Shown here piece after piece: positions 8,529 through 16,775 of a stretch of 64,000 nucleotides of DNA. Position 1 is the stretch's first letter. Each line of letters begins with the position of its first letter. This stretch comes from Variovorax sp. PMC12 (GTDB taxonomy: Bacteria; Pseudomonadota; Gammaproteobacteria; Burkholderiales; Burkholderiaceae_C), in the NCBI RefSeq assembly GCF_003019815.1, contig NZ_CP027773.1:5077501-5141500 (forward strand). Direction: 5' to 3'. Under the pieces are notes generated by a model, which worked only from the letters and a program-made list of their open reading frames with translations, ran no database searches and was not told the origin of the DNA. The position numbers were made by a program, and so were the translations under genes.

Positions 8529-8822
8529 TTACATCCGGCGGTCGGTCACTTCGCCGTAGGTGGCGGCGCCCTGGCGCGTGATGCTCAGCGCACTCTGACG
8601 TACCGCGCCGCGGTCGGTGCTGCCGTCGCGGGCCTGGAGTGCGCCGGTGCCGCCATTCGTGACCCTGAACGGCTGGCGCGCGTCGGCCTGCACCTGTGCG
8701 CGCGACATCGTCGACTGGAAGGGGGCGGGCGGCAGCGGGTTCTGTTCACCCTGGAAGGCTTGGGCGCTGCCGGCGAAAGCCAGCGTGGCGAAGACGGCAA
8801 GGGCGATCGGCTTGGTGTTCAT
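8529..8822 (-). CDS. Small secreted protein of unknown function
   Basis: 97 residues. A clear signal peptide (MNTKPIALAVFATLAFAGSAQA, given as residues 1-22) ends in an AQA cleavage site, leaving about 75 residues that are Gln-, Arg- and Ala-rich and end in GEVTDRRM. AGAGGAG lies about 8 bases before the ATG. The size and the SRAQVQAD segment recall the short periplasmic DUF4148-type proteins common in Burkholderiales, but I cannot confirm that family. It is transcribed convergently with the MaoC gene, only 16 bases apart. No function can be assigned. Confidence 0.65.
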   Translation of the reverse strand: MNTKPIALAVFATLAFAGSAQAFQGEQNPLPPAPFQSTMSRAQVQADARQPFRVTNGGTGALQARDGSTDRGAVRQSALSITRQGAATYGEVTDRRM

Positions 8823-8956
8823 TGCAAGACTCCTCTGTAACGGGTTGATGGATCGGATGCCGAACGCTTTGCGGCCGGCATGCTTTCCATACGGCCGTCA
8901 TCCGCGATCGGATGCGCTCCCGCCGTGCCTGGAGCCCGCGACTTTGTTTCTTTGTG

Positions 8957-9418
8957 TCACCCGAAGCCGTTTTGCCGCCAGGCTTCGAACACGGTGACGG
9001 CCACCGCGTTCGAAAGATTCAGGCTGCGCTGCCCCTCGCGCATCGGCAGCCGCAGCCGCTGGGCCTCGGCGAAGCCGTCGCGCACGGCGGGCGGCAAGCC
9101 GCTGGTCTCCGAGCCGAAGACCAGCCAGTCGCCGGGCTGGAAGCGCACGTCGTGCACGGCCCGCGTGCCGCGGGTGGTGAGGGCGAACATCCGGTCGGCC
9201 GGCGGCAGTTCGGTGGCGAGCAGGGCCTGCCAGTCGGCGTGGCGCTTGACTTCGGCGTACTCGTGATAGTCGAGCCCGGCGCGGCGCAGCAGGCGGTCGT
9301 CCATCGAAAAGCCGAGCGGCTCGACCAGGTGCAGCGTGCAGCCGGTGTTGGCGGCGAGCCGGATGACGTTGCCGGTGTTCGGCGGAATCTCGGGGTGGAC
9401 CAGGACGATATGGAACAT
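8957..9418 (-). CDS. trmL: tRNA (cytidine(34)-2'-O)-methyltransferase
   Basis: 153 residues, the usual size of TrmL, a minimal SPOUT-fold methyltransferase that 2'-O-methylates the wobble base of tRNA-Leu isoacceptors. Family motifs: VHPEIPPNTGNVIRLAANT near the start, VFGSETSGLPP (SAM-binding knot) and RSLNLSNAVAV near the C-terminus. Start taken at ATG 9418, where the first beta strand begins. An upstream in-frame extension of 28 residues has no family similarity and runs into the gap before the ComF gene. It follows that gene in the same direction at a gap of 31 bases. Confidence 0.92.
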   Translation of the reverse strand: MFHIVLVHPEIPPNTGNVIRLAANTGCTLHLVEPLGFSMDDRLLRRAGLDYHEYAEVKRHADWQALLATELPPADRMFALTTRGTRAVHDVRFQPGDWLVFGSETSGLPPAVRDGFAEAQRLRLPMREGQRSLNLSNAVAVTVFEAWRQNGFG

Positions 9419-9449
9419 GCGCCGATTGTCGGCGCCCCAGGCGCGGAGC

Positions 9450-10175
9450 TCAGCGCGGCGGGTCGGTGCGGGCCAGCACCACCGCCGTGATGTGGGCAGC
9501 ACCCGCCAGCCGCAGCGCTTCGGCAGCCGTGAAGATCGACGCGCCGCTGGTCATCACGTCGTCGACCAGCACGATGCGCCGGCCCCTGGCTCTTTCGGCG
9601 CGCAGCGGCTCCACGGCGAAGGCGCCGCGCAGGTTGAGCAGGCGCTCGGCGCGCGCGAGGCCGCTCTGGGCCGGCGTCTCGCGGGTGCGCAGCAGCAGGC
9701 TCGCGTCGGTCTTGCCTGCGCACAGGCGCCGCGCGAGTTCATGGGCCTGGTTGAAACCGCGCTCGCGCAACCGGCCGGGCGCCAGCGGCATCGGCAGCAC
9801 CAGGTCGCATTGCTCCAGCGCCGGCTCGACCCATGGCGCGCTGCGCATCAGCGTGGCGAACGGGGCGGCCCAGCCGGCCTCGCCGCGGAACTTGAAGGCG
9901 GCGATGGCGTCCGGCCACGGCCAGGCGTAGGTGCAGGCGGCAAGGCAGGCATCGAGCGGCGGCGGATGCGCAACGCAGTCGCCGCAGCGGGTCATGCCCT
10001 CGGGCAACGGCAGTGCGCAGCCGCCGCAGCGTGCCGCCGGCGGGGCGAAGCGGGCCACGCAGGCGTCGCACACCGGGCGCGACGGCCATGCGCGGCAGAC
10101 CGCGCACTGGCTCGGCAGCCGCCCGAGCAGGGCGGTGAAAGGACGGAAAGGCCTCAGGGCGTGCTGGCTGGACAT
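9450..10175 (-). CDS. ComF family phosphoribosyltransferase-like protein
   Basis: 241 residues. The N-terminus carries four CxxC pairs (CAVC, CDAC, CGGC, CGDC within about 24-67), which would form two zinc-binding knuckles. The C-terminal half is a type I phosphoribosyltransferase fold with the PRPP loop IVLVDDVMTSGAS (about 201-213) and RGFNQAHELAR. ComF proteins are linked to DNA uptake or to purine/nucleotide salvage; the exact reaction is unsettled. Start at ATG 10175. It is divergent from the BioC-like gene with only 22 bases between the two start codons, so their promoters must overlap the coding ends. Confidence 0.88.
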   Translation of the reverse strand: MSSQHALRPFRPFTALLGRLPSQCAVCRAWPSRPVCDACVARFAPPAARCGGCALPLPEGMTRCGDCVAHPPPLDACLAACTYAWPWPDAIAAFKFRGEAGWAAPFATLMRSAPWVEPALEQCDLVLPMPLAPGRLRERGFNQAHELARRLCAGKTDASLLLRTRETPAQSGLARAERLLNLRGAFAVEPLRAERARGRRIVLVDDVMTSGASIFTAAEALRLAGAAHITAVVLARTDPPR

Positions 10176-10197
10176 CGCTCAATATACTCACTGCCCC

Positions 10198-11112
10198 ATG
10201 GCCACCGACCCCTCACGACGACCGCCGACCATCGATGCCACGGCGGCAGCCCGCTGGCGTCGCCTTGCGCCTGCCGACGGCTCCCCCTGGCTGCATGAGG
10301 AAATCGGCCGCCGCATGGAAGACCGGCTGCAATGGATCAAGGCTCAGCCCCGCACCTGGGCCGACTGGGCACCGCTGCGCGGCGGCCTCGAGGCCCACGA
10401 GCTGGTCGCCCGCCGCTACAAGGACGCCGCCTCCTTCGTCATCGAACCCGAGCCCGCGCTCGCGGCCGCCACCGGCCAGGCGCTGGCCGCGCCTTGGTGG
10501 AGCGCGCGCCGCTGGCAGGCCGGCAAGGCACGTTTCGACGCGCCGCCCGAGGACGGCGTCGACCTGCTCTGGGCCAACATGTCGCTGCACATGGCGGCCG
10601 ACCCGGAGGCACTCATCGCGCATTGGCACAAGCTGGTCGCCACCGACGGCTTTCTGATGTTCTCGTGCCTCGGCCCCGACACCGTGCGCGAACTGCGCGC
10701 GCTGCATGCCCGCCTCGGCTGGCCGGCCGCGGGCCACGAGTACACCGACATGCACGACTGGGGCGACATGCTGGTCCACGCCGGCTTCGCCGAGCCCGTG
10801 ATGGACATGGAGCGCATCGTGCTGACCTGGGCCACGCCCGAGGCGGCGCTGGCCGAGCTGCGCACGCTGGGCCGCAACCTGCACCCGGCGCGCTTTCCGG
10901 CGCTGCGCGGCAAGGCCTGGCACCAGTCGCTGAAGAAGGCGCTGCCCGAGCTGGCGCCTGCCGAAGAGGGTGGCGGGCGCATCGCGCTGACCTTCGAGGT
11001 CATCTACGGCCATGCGTTCAAGCCCGTGCCGCGGGTGTCGCTGTCGGCCGAAAGCGCGGTGTCGCTGCGCGAGATGCGATCGATGCTGCAACGGGGTCGC
11101 CCGGGCGCCTGA
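10198..11112 (+). CDS. BioC-like methyltransferase with a degenerate SAM motif
   Basis: 304 residues. The middle and C-terminal parts match BioC (malonyl-ACP O-methyltransferase of biotin synthesis): DLLWANMSLHMAADPE, then FLMFSCLGPDTVRELR (post-motif II and III region), then a C-terminal lid. However, where a SAM enzyme should show a hD-GxGxG motif I, this protein has WADWAPLRGGLEAHEL and no equivalent glycine loop. It may have lost SAM binding or changed function. Start at ATG 10198. It is divergent from the ComF gene and has no other biotin gene beside it. Fold assignment is firm; catalysis as BioC is doubtful. Confidence 0.7.
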   Translation: MATDPSRRPPTIDATAAARWRRLAPADGSPWLHEEIGRRMEDRLQWIKAQPRTWADWAPLRGGLEAHELVARRYKDAASFVIEPEPALAAATGQALAAPWWSARRWQAGKARFDAPPEDGVDLLWANMSLHMAADPEALIAHWHKLVATDGFLMFSCLGPDTVRELRALHARLGWPAAGHEYTDMHDWGDMLVHAGFAEPVMDMERIVLTWATPEAALAELRTLGRNLHPARFPALRGKAWHQSLKKALPELAPAEEGGGRIALTFEVIYGHAFKPVPRVSLSAESAVSLREMRSMLQRGRPGA

Positions 11113-11345
11113 TCGCCGGCCGGCCGGTGGCCGGAACGCATGGCGCAGAGGCCGTTTCTTGCCTACTAGTAGTGACCCGTAGGCGTCCCACAGGGCACTC
11201 TGGCGCAGGTATCTACCCGCTACAATCCGCCGTTGCGTGGAACTCGCGGGTATTGTCCCGCGATCGAGGGGTGTCGGATCCTGTTTGTACGAGGGGGTAC
11301 CAGGGGTCGGGCGACCGTCGACGCACCGATTTGCTGAACTCGCCC
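11113..11345 (+). promoter_or_regulatory. Leader and promoter region of the cytochrome oxidase cluster
   Basis: These 233 bases have no gene. TACAAT at 11221-11226 is a good sigma-70 -10 hexamer, though no convincing -35 lies 16-18 bases upstream. Just downstream is a 7-bp hairpin, TCGCGGG-TATTGT-CCCGCGA (11244-11263), so the mRNA would have a structured leader of about 110 bases before the GTG of the DUF2244 gene. Promoter assignment is inference. Confidence 0.4.
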
Positions 11346-11822
11346 GTGTCGAATTCCGTGTTTCGATTTGCCACCGTTTCAGGCCAGAGCATCCACTGGT
11401 TCCTGAAGCGGAACTGCTCGGTGACGCCGAGCCAGCTGGGCTGGCTCTACGCTTCGCTGTGCGTGGTATCGCTCGGCATCGGCACCCTGTTCTGGCTGCA
11501 CGGTGCGCCGCTGGTTCTGCCTTTCGCCTGGCTCGAACTGGCCGCTGTCGGATTCGCGTTCATGGTCTACGCGCGGCACGCGACCGATGGCGAAAAGATC
11601 GCGCTGCAGGAGGGACGCCTCGTCGTCGAGCTCGAGAACGGCGGGCACTACGAGCGCACGGAATTTCTTCCGCACCAGGTGCGGGTCGAACCCCAGGCCG
11701 GCGATCGCTCGCTGATCGAGGTCTCGGGGCAGGGTCGATCGGTCAGGGTGGGGCGCTATGTACGCCCGGAGTTGCGTGCGGCGTTGGCCCGCGAGATTCG
11801 CATGGCGTTGCGTGGCGCCTGA
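11346..11822 (+). CDS. DUF2244 membrane protein at the head of the cox operon
   Basis: 158 residues from a GTG start at 11346. It has two adjacent hydrophobic segments (about 34-54 and 57-76), followed by a soluble domain with LQEGRLVVELENGG and a basic C-terminus. This matches DUF2244 integral membrane proteins, which commonly sit directly in front of coxB in betaproteobacteria; a role in oxidase assembly is assumed but not demonstrated. The GTG gives a protein starting SNSVFRFATVSGQ; longer in-frame extensions overlap the preceding gene and look like noncoding sequence. It lies 51 bases upstream of coxB. Confidence 0.75.
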   Translation: MSNSVFRFATVSGQSIHWFLKRNCSVTPSQLGWLYASLCVVSLGIGTLFWLHGAPLVLPFAWLELAAVGFAFMVYARHATDGEKIALQEGRLVVELENGGHYERTEFLPHQVRVEPQAGDRSLIEVSGQGRSVRVGRYVRPELRAALAREIRMALRGA

Positions 11823-11873
11823 GGGGGCTCGCGCAATGCTGCACGGTTGGGTTTGTCGAAAAATTGAAGAAAC

Positions 11874-13061
11874 GTGAACACGATGAAGAGCATTTGGCGC
11901 AATAAGTACAGGCCGGCGAATCTGTTGCTGGCGGCCGGCGCGGCTTTCAGCAGCGCGGCGCACGCAATCAACGATCTGCCCGGCGGCCCCTCGGTGCGCC
12001 AGTTGAATCTTCCGGTCGGCGTGACCAAGATCGCGCAGGAGCAGCATCTGCTCCACACGATCATGATGATCCTCTGCACGGTCATCTTCGTGGGCGTGTT
12101 CGCGGTCATGTTCTATTCCATCTGGAAGCACCGCAAGTCGGTGGGCCACAAGGCCGCCAACTTCCATGAGTCGGTGGTGGTCGAGGTCATCTGGACCATC
12201 GTGCCCTTCCTCATCGTGATCGTCATGGCGCTGCCCGCCACCAAGGTGCTGGTGGCCCAGAAGGACACCACCAACGCCGACCTCACGATCAAGACCACGG
12301 GCTACCAGTGGAAGTGGGGCTACGACTACCTGAACGGCGAAGGCGAGGGCCTGGCCTTCATCTCCACGCTCGACAGCTCGCAGCGCGCCATGTCCGACGC
12401 CGGTGCCAAGGGCGCGATGCCCGACGACTACCTGCTGAAGGTCGACTACCCGCTGGTGGTGCCCGTCAACAAGAAGATCCGCATCATCACCACCGCCAAC
12501 GACGTGATCCACGCCTTCGCGGTGCCGCAGCTGGGCCTCAAGCAGGACGCCATTCCCGGCTTCGTGCGCGACACCTGGTTCCGCGCCGAGACCATCGGCA
12601 CCTACTACGGCCAGTGCCAGGAACTGTGCGGCAAGGAACACGCCTTCATGCCGATCCAGGTGAAGGTGGTCTCGGCCGCCGACTACACCGCCTGGGTGGC
12701 CGACCAGCGCAAGATCGCCGCCGCCAAGCTCGACGACCCGACCAAGGTCTGGACGCTGCCCGACATGATGGTTCGCGGCGAGAAGGTCTACGCCGCCAAC
12801 TGCGCCGCCTGCCACCAGGCCAACGGCAAGGGCGCGGGCCCGATCAAGGCGCTCGACGGCGACCCGAAGGTGCTCGACGCCGACCACACGGTGCAACTGC
12901 ACGTGCTGCTCAACGGCCAGAACAACGGCGCCATGCCGTCCTGGAAGCAGCTGAGCGACACCGACCTCGCGGCCGTGGCCACGTACACCAAGAACAGCTG
13001 GTCGAACAAGACGGGCCAGCTGGTGCAGCCGGCCGAAGTGCTCGCCCTGCGCGGCAAGTGA
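11874..13061 (+). CDS. coxB: Cytochrome c oxidase subunit II with fused cytochrome c domain
   Basis: About 395 residues. A signal peptide ends near AHA, then two transmembrane helices (about 62-82 and 103-123) and a periplasmic cupredoxin domain. The CuA site is complete: C-QEL-C-GKE-H-AF-M. A C-terminal extension contains the haem c motif CAACH, so this is the caa3-like fused form common in Burkholderiales. It takes electrons from soluble cytochrome c and passes them to subunit I. The first start is GTG 11874; ATG 11883 three codons later is equally possible, since a weak GAAGA precedes the GTG. Confidence 0.95.
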   Translation: MNTMKSIWRNKYRPANLLLAAGAAFSSAAHAINDLPGGPSVRQLNLPVGVTKIAQEQHLLHTIMMILCTVIFVGVFAVMFYSIWKHRKSVGHKAANFHESVVVEVIWTIVPFLIVIVMALPATKVLVAQKDTTNADLTIKTTGYQWKWGYDYLNGEGEGLAFISTLDSSQRAMSDAGAKGAMPDDYLLKVDYPLVVPVNKKIRIITTANDVIHAFAVPQLGLKQDAIPGFVRDTWFRAETIGTYYGQCQELCGKEHAFMPIQVKVVSAADYTAWVADQRKIAAAKLDDPTKVWTLPDMMVRGEKVYAANCAACHQANGKGAGPIKALDGDPKVLDADHTVQLHVLLNGQNNGAMPSWKQLSDTDLAAVATYTKNSWSNKTGQLVQPAEVLALRGK

Positions 13062-13104
13062 TGCGACAGCGTCCCGCGACGAAGAAATTGCAAGGAACAA
13101 CGAA

Positions 13105-14745
13105 ATGAGTGCAGTCCTCGACCCCCACGGTCACGCAGTCCCCGGCGGCCACGCACACGACGAGCATCACGACCACCACGCGCCCACCGGCTGGCGCCGC
13201 TGGGTGTTCGCGACCAACCACAAGGACATCGGCACGCTCTACCTGCTGTTCAGCTTCACGATGCTGATGGTGGGCGGCGTGCTCGCGCTGCTGATCCGCG
13301 CCGAGCTGTTCCAGCCCGGCCTGCAGCTGGTGAACCCCGAGCTGTTCAACCAGTTCACCACCATGCACGGCCTGATCATGGTGTTCGGCGCCATCATGCC
13401 GGCCTTCGTGGGCTTCGCGAACTGGATGATCCCGCTGCAGGTGGGCGCCTCCGACATGGCCTTCGCGCGCATGAACAACTTCAGCTTCTGGCTGCTGATC
13501 CCGGCGGCGCTGATGCTGGTGGGTTCGTTCTTCATGCCAGGCGGCGCACCCGCCGCGGGCTGGACGCTGTACGCACCGCTCACGCTGCAGATGGGCCCCT
13601 CGATGGACGCCGGCATCTTCGCGATGCACATCATGGGCGCCTCGTCGATCATGGGTTCGATCAACATCATCGTCACCATCCTCAACATGCGCGCCCCCGG
13701 CATGACGCTGATGAAGATGCCGATGTTCTGCTGGACCTGGCTCATCACCGCCTACCTGCTGATCGCCGTGATGCCCGTGCTCGCCGGCGCCATCACGATG
13801 ACGCTGACCGACCGCCACTTCGGCACCAGCTTCTTCAACCCCGCCGGCGGCGGCGACCCGGTGATGTACCAGCACATCTTCTGGTTCTTCGGCCACCCCG
13901 AGGTCTACATCATGATCCTGCCGGCCTTCGGCATCATCAGCCAGGTGGTGCCGGCATTCGCCCGCAAGAAGCTCTTCGGCTATGCCTCGATGGTGTACGC
14001 CACCTCGTCGATCGCCATCCTGTCGTTCATCGTGTGGGCACACCACATGTTCACGACCGGCATGCCGCTGACCGGCCAGCTGTTCTTCATGTACGCGACC
14101 ATGCTGATCGCGGTGCCCACGGCCGTGAAGATCTTCAACTGGATCGCCACCATGTGGCAGGGCTCGATGACCTTCGAGACGCCCATGCTGTTCGCGGTCG
14201 GTTTCATCTTCGTGTTCACCATGGGCGGCTTCACCGGCCTTATCCTGGCCGTCGCACCCATCGACACGCAGCTGCAAGATACCTACTACGTGGTGGCCCA
14301 CTTCCATTACGTGCTGGTGGCCGGCTCGCTGTTCGCCATGTTCTCGGGCTTCTACTACTGGGTGCCCAAGTGGACCGGCGTCATGTACAACGAGACGCGC
14401 GGCAAGGTGCACTTCTGGTGGTCGCTGATCTCGTTCAACGTGACCTTCTTCCCGATGCACTTCCTGGGCCTGGCCGGCATGCCGCGACGCTACGCCGACT
14501 ACCCGATGCAGTTCGCCGACTTCAACGCCGTGGCTTCGGTCGGTGCGTTCTTCTTCGGCTTCGCGCAGGTGTACTTCTTCCTGTTCGTCGTGTTCCCGAC
14601 CATGCGCGGCAAGGGCGAGAAGGCTGCGCAGAAGCCGTGGGAAGGCGCGGAAGGCCTCGAGTGGGAAGTGCCGTCGCCGGCACCGTTCCACACCTTCGAG
14701 AACCCGCCCAAGCTCGACGCGACCGCCACCAAGGTGATCGGTTGA
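13105..14745 (+). CDS. coxA: Cytochrome c oxidase subunit I
   Basis: 546 residues, full-length haem-copper oxidase subunit I with twelve predicted membrane helices. Catalytic landmarks: TTMHGLIMVF with the low-spin haem a ligand His, WFFGHPEVYIMILP (CuB His and the His-Tyr cross-link), the HH pair in VWAHHMFTTG, and the haem ligands in VVAHFHYVLV. The His-rich N-terminus (HDEHHDHHAP) is typical of the beta-proteobacterial enzyme. It reduces O2 to water and pumps protons in the cytoplasmic membrane. AAGGAA lies upstream of the ATG. It is 43 bases downstream of coxB in one operon. Confidence 0.97.
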   Translation: MSAVLDPHGHAVPGGHAHDEHHDHHAPTGWRRWVFATNHKDIGTLYLLFSFTMLMVGGVLALLIRAELFQPGLQLVNPELFNQFTTMHGLIMVFGAIMPAFVGFANWMIPLQVGASDMAFARMNNFSFWLLIPAALMLVGSFFMPGGAPAAGWTLYAPLTLQMGPSMDAGIFAMHIMGASSIMGSINIIVTILNMRAPGMTLMKMPMFCWTWLITAYLLIAVMPVLAGAITMTLTDRHFGTSFFNPAGGGDPVMYQHIFWFFGHPEVYIMILPAFGIISQVVPAFARKKLFGYASMVYATSSIAILSFIVWAHHMFTTGMPLTGQLFFMYATMLIAVPTAVKIFNWIATMWQGSMTFETPMLFAVGFIFVFTMGGFTGLILAVAPIDTQLQDTYYVVAHFHYVLVAGSLFAMFSGFYYWVPKWTGVMYNETRGKVHFWWSLISFNVTFFPMHFLGLAGMPRRYADYPMQFADFNAVASVGAFFFGFAQVYFFLFVVFPTMRGKGEKAAQKPWEGAEGLEWEVPSPAPFHTFENPPKLDATATKVIG

Positions 14746-14776
14746 CCGGCTTCGCAGCAGCAACAGCCAGCACGCG

Positions 14777-14890
14777 ATGACACCCGAGCAGAAACGCAAC
14801 AACCGGCGCATGGGGCTCACGCTGGCCTCCATCGCCGTGGTGTTCTTCATCGGCTTCATCGTGCGCATGGTCTGGTTCGGCGCGCGCTGA
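14777..14890 (+). CDS. Cytochrome oxidase small assembly protein (37 residues)
   Basis: A 38-codon frame, ATG 14777 to TGA 14890, in the gap between coxA and ctaG. The product starts MTPEQKRNNRRMGLT, has one hydrophobic helix (about 14-30) and ends MVWFGAR. A short basic N-terminus plus one membrane span at this exact locus matches the tiny 'cytochrome oxidase small assembly protein' annotated in Comamonadaceae and relatives. It would sit in the inner membrane and help oxidase assembly, perhaps with CtaG. Evidence is position, coding look and family memory; function is not proven. Confidence 0.75.
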   Translation: MTPEQKRNNRRMGLTLASIAVVFFIGFIVRMVWFGAR

Positions 14891-14919
14891 GCCGCCGGCC
14901 ACCGAACGGGAGCACCAGC

Positions 14920-15546
14920 ATGAGCATCGGTCAACGCATCCGCCGCGCCAACGTCCGCATGGTCGGCAAGCTGGCCGTCGTGGCCTGCGGCATGTTCGCC
15001 TTCGGCTATGCGCTGGTGCCGATGTACCGCGCCATCTGCGAGATGACCGGCATCAACATCCTCGCGCTCTCCGAGCTGGAGGTGCCCGGCGGTGCCAGCG
15101 GCGGCAAGAAGGTGCGCGTGCCCGACAACACGCAGGTCGACATGACCCGCACCATCACGGTCGAGTTCGATTCCAACGTGCGCGGCGGTCTCTGGGACTT
15201 CAAGCCCGCGGAGCGGACCATCCAGGTGCATCCCGGCCAGCTCAACACGGTGATGTACGAGTTCCAGAACGTGCAGAACCGCCGCATGGCCGCGCAGGCC
15301 ATCCCGAGCTACGCGCCGCAGCAGGCGGCGCCCTACTTCAACAAGCTCGAGTGCTTCTGCTTCAACCAGTACACGCTCGATCCGGGCGAGAAGAAGCAGT
15401 GGCCGGTCGCCTTCGTGATCGACCCCAAGATTTCCAAGGACGTGAAGACCATCACGCTGTCGTACACCTTCTTCGAGGTGGGCGGCAAGACGCCCGCGGC
15501 ACCGGTCGCCGCCGTTTCGAATGCCCCGAATGAGCCGCGCTCGTGA
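14920..15546 (+). CDS. ctaG: Cytochrome c oxidase assembly protein CtaG/Cox11
   Basis: 208 residues. There is one N-terminal membrane anchor (about 16-35), then an immunoglobulin-like periplasmic domain with the copper-binding CFCF motif (ECFCFNQYTL). Cox11/CtaG delivers Cu(I) to the CuB site of subunit I. GGGAGCACCAGC precedes the ATG. The last four bases overlap the GTG start of the next gene, so translation is probably coupled. The C-terminal tail after GGKTPAAP is Ala/Pro-rich and variable. Confidence 0.95.
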   Translation: MSIGQRIRRANVRMVGKLAVVACGMFAFGYALVPMYRAICEMTGINILALSELEVPGGASGGKKVRVPDNTQVDMTRTITVEFDSNVRGGLWDFKPAERTIQVHPGQLNTVMYEFQNVQNRRMAAQAIPSYAPQQAAPYFNKLECFCFNQYTLDPGEKKQWPVAFVIDPKISKDVKTITLSYTFFEVGGKTPAAPVAAVSNAPNEPRS

Positions 15547-15761
15547 GCACGCCGCCCGAACGGCCGAATGCTTCGAAGGCTTCGCTGTGGGACACGGTGA
15601 AGGCCGTGGGGTGGTCGTTCTTCGGCGTTCGCAAGAACAGCGCCTACCAGGAAGACCTGCGCAAGCTGAACCCGTTGCACATCATTGCGGTGGCGTTCGT
15701 GGCCGTGATCGTCTTCGTGGTCGCCCTGGTGCTGCTGGTGCGCCACGTGGCCGCGGCCTGA
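15543..15761 (+). CDS. DUF2970 small membrane protein
   Basis: 72 residues from a GTG start that overlaps the ctaG stop (GTGA). The sequence SLWDTVKAVGWSFFGVRK followed by a C-terminal membrane helix (about 48-68) is the DUF2970 signature. These proteins lie between ctaG and coxC in many betaproteobacterial oxidase operons; a structural or assembly role in the oxidase is inferred only from that position. Confidence 0.85.
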   Translation: MSTPPERPNASKASLWDTVKAVGWSFFGVRKNSAYQEDLRKLNPLHIIAVAFVAVIVFVVALVLLVRHVAAA

Positions 15762-15813
15762 ACGAGCAGAATCCATTGAATCGAGAGAAGAAAGAAAGCC
15801 AGGAGCAGCTGAT

Positions 15814-16695
15814 ATGAGTTCAACCACCCACGGCGCCACGCCCTACTACTTCGTGCCCGGACCGTCGTCCTATCCGGTCTCGGCCGCGATCGGTTTGTTC
15901 TTCGTGATCCTGGGCGCCGCGCAGTGGATCAACGGCCATGCGTGGGGCGCCTGGTCGCTGCTGGCGGGCATGCTGGTCTGGCTGGGCACGCTGTTCGTCT
16001 GGTTCCGCGCCGCCATCGGCGAGAGCGAGAGCGGGCAGTACGGCCACAAGGTGGACCTGTCGTTCCGCTGGAGCATGAGCTGGTTCATCTTCTCCGAAGT
16101 GATGTTCTTCGGCGCCTTCTTCACCGCGCTGTGGTGGGCCCGCACCCATGCGCTGCCGACGCTCGGCAGCCTGGACAACGCGATCCTCTGGCCCGACTTC
16201 AAGGCCGTGTGGCCCAGCATGGCCGCCGGCGCCACCGGCTCGCCGGCCGGCATCGTCGAGCCCTTCCAGACCGTCGGCCCGTTCTGGCTGCCCACGATCA
16301 ACACCGCGCTGCTGCTGAGCTCGGGCGTGACCCTCACCATCGCCCACCACGCGCTGCGCGCCGGACACCGCGCGCAGACCATCCGCTTCATGTGGATGAC
16401 CGTGCTGCTCGGCCTGATCTTCCTGGGCGTGCAGGGCTACGAGTACCACCACCTCTACACCGAGCTGAACCTCAAGCTCAGCTCCGGCACCTACGGTTCG
16501 ACCTTCTTCATGCTGACCGGCTTCCACGGCCTGCACGTGTTCATCGGCATGCTGATGCTGCTGTTCATCACGCTGCGGCTGCAGAAGGGGCACTTCACGC
16601 CGGAGCGCCACTTCGGCTTCGAAGGCGCGGCCTGGTATTGGCACTTCGTGGACGTCGTCTGGCTCGGTCTCTACATGCTGGTCTACTGGCTTTGA
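15814..16695 (+). CDS. coxC: Cytochrome c oxidase subunit III
   Basis: 293 residues with seven predicted membrane helices. Subunit III motifs include YFVPGPSSYP near the start, FIFSEVMFFGAFF, GYEYHH, FYMLTGFHGLHV-like STFFMLTGFHGLHVFIG, and the terminal WYWHFVDVVWLGLYMLVYW. The subunit stabilises the subunit I active site and proton uptake in the inner membrane. CAGGAG lies about 9 bases before the ATG. It ends the first oxidase transcription unit; a strong terminator follows 25 bases later. Confidence 0.96.
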   Translation: MSSTTHGATPYYFVPGPSSYPVSAAIGLFFVILGAAQWINGHAWGAWSLLAGMLVWLGTLFVWFRAAIGESESGQYGHKVDLSFRWSMSWFIFSEVMFFGAFFTALWWARTHALPTLGSLDNAILWPDFKAVWPSMAAGATGSPAGIVEPFQTVGPFWLPTINTALLLSSGVTLTIAHHALRAGHRAQTIRFMWMTVLLGLIFLGVQGYEYHHLYTELNLKLSSGTYGSTFFMLTGFHGLHVFIGMLMLLFITLRLQKGHFTPERHFGFEGAAWYWHFVDVVWLGLYMLVYWL

Positions 16696-16720
16696 GCGAA
16701 GCACCTCGCGGCATTCCACA

Positions 16721-16746
16721 AAAAAGGCGCCGGAAGGCGCCTTTTT
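16721..16746. terminator. Bidirectional rho-independent terminator after coxC
   Basis: AAAAA-GGCGCC-GGAA-GGCGCC-TTTTT: a perfect 6-bp GC stem plus five A/T pairs around a 4-base loop. It sits between the convergent coxC and DUF2909 genes and would stop transcription in both directions. Confidence 0.9.
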
Positions 16747-16775
16747 CATGGTTCTCGTGGAACGAGCACCACCTG

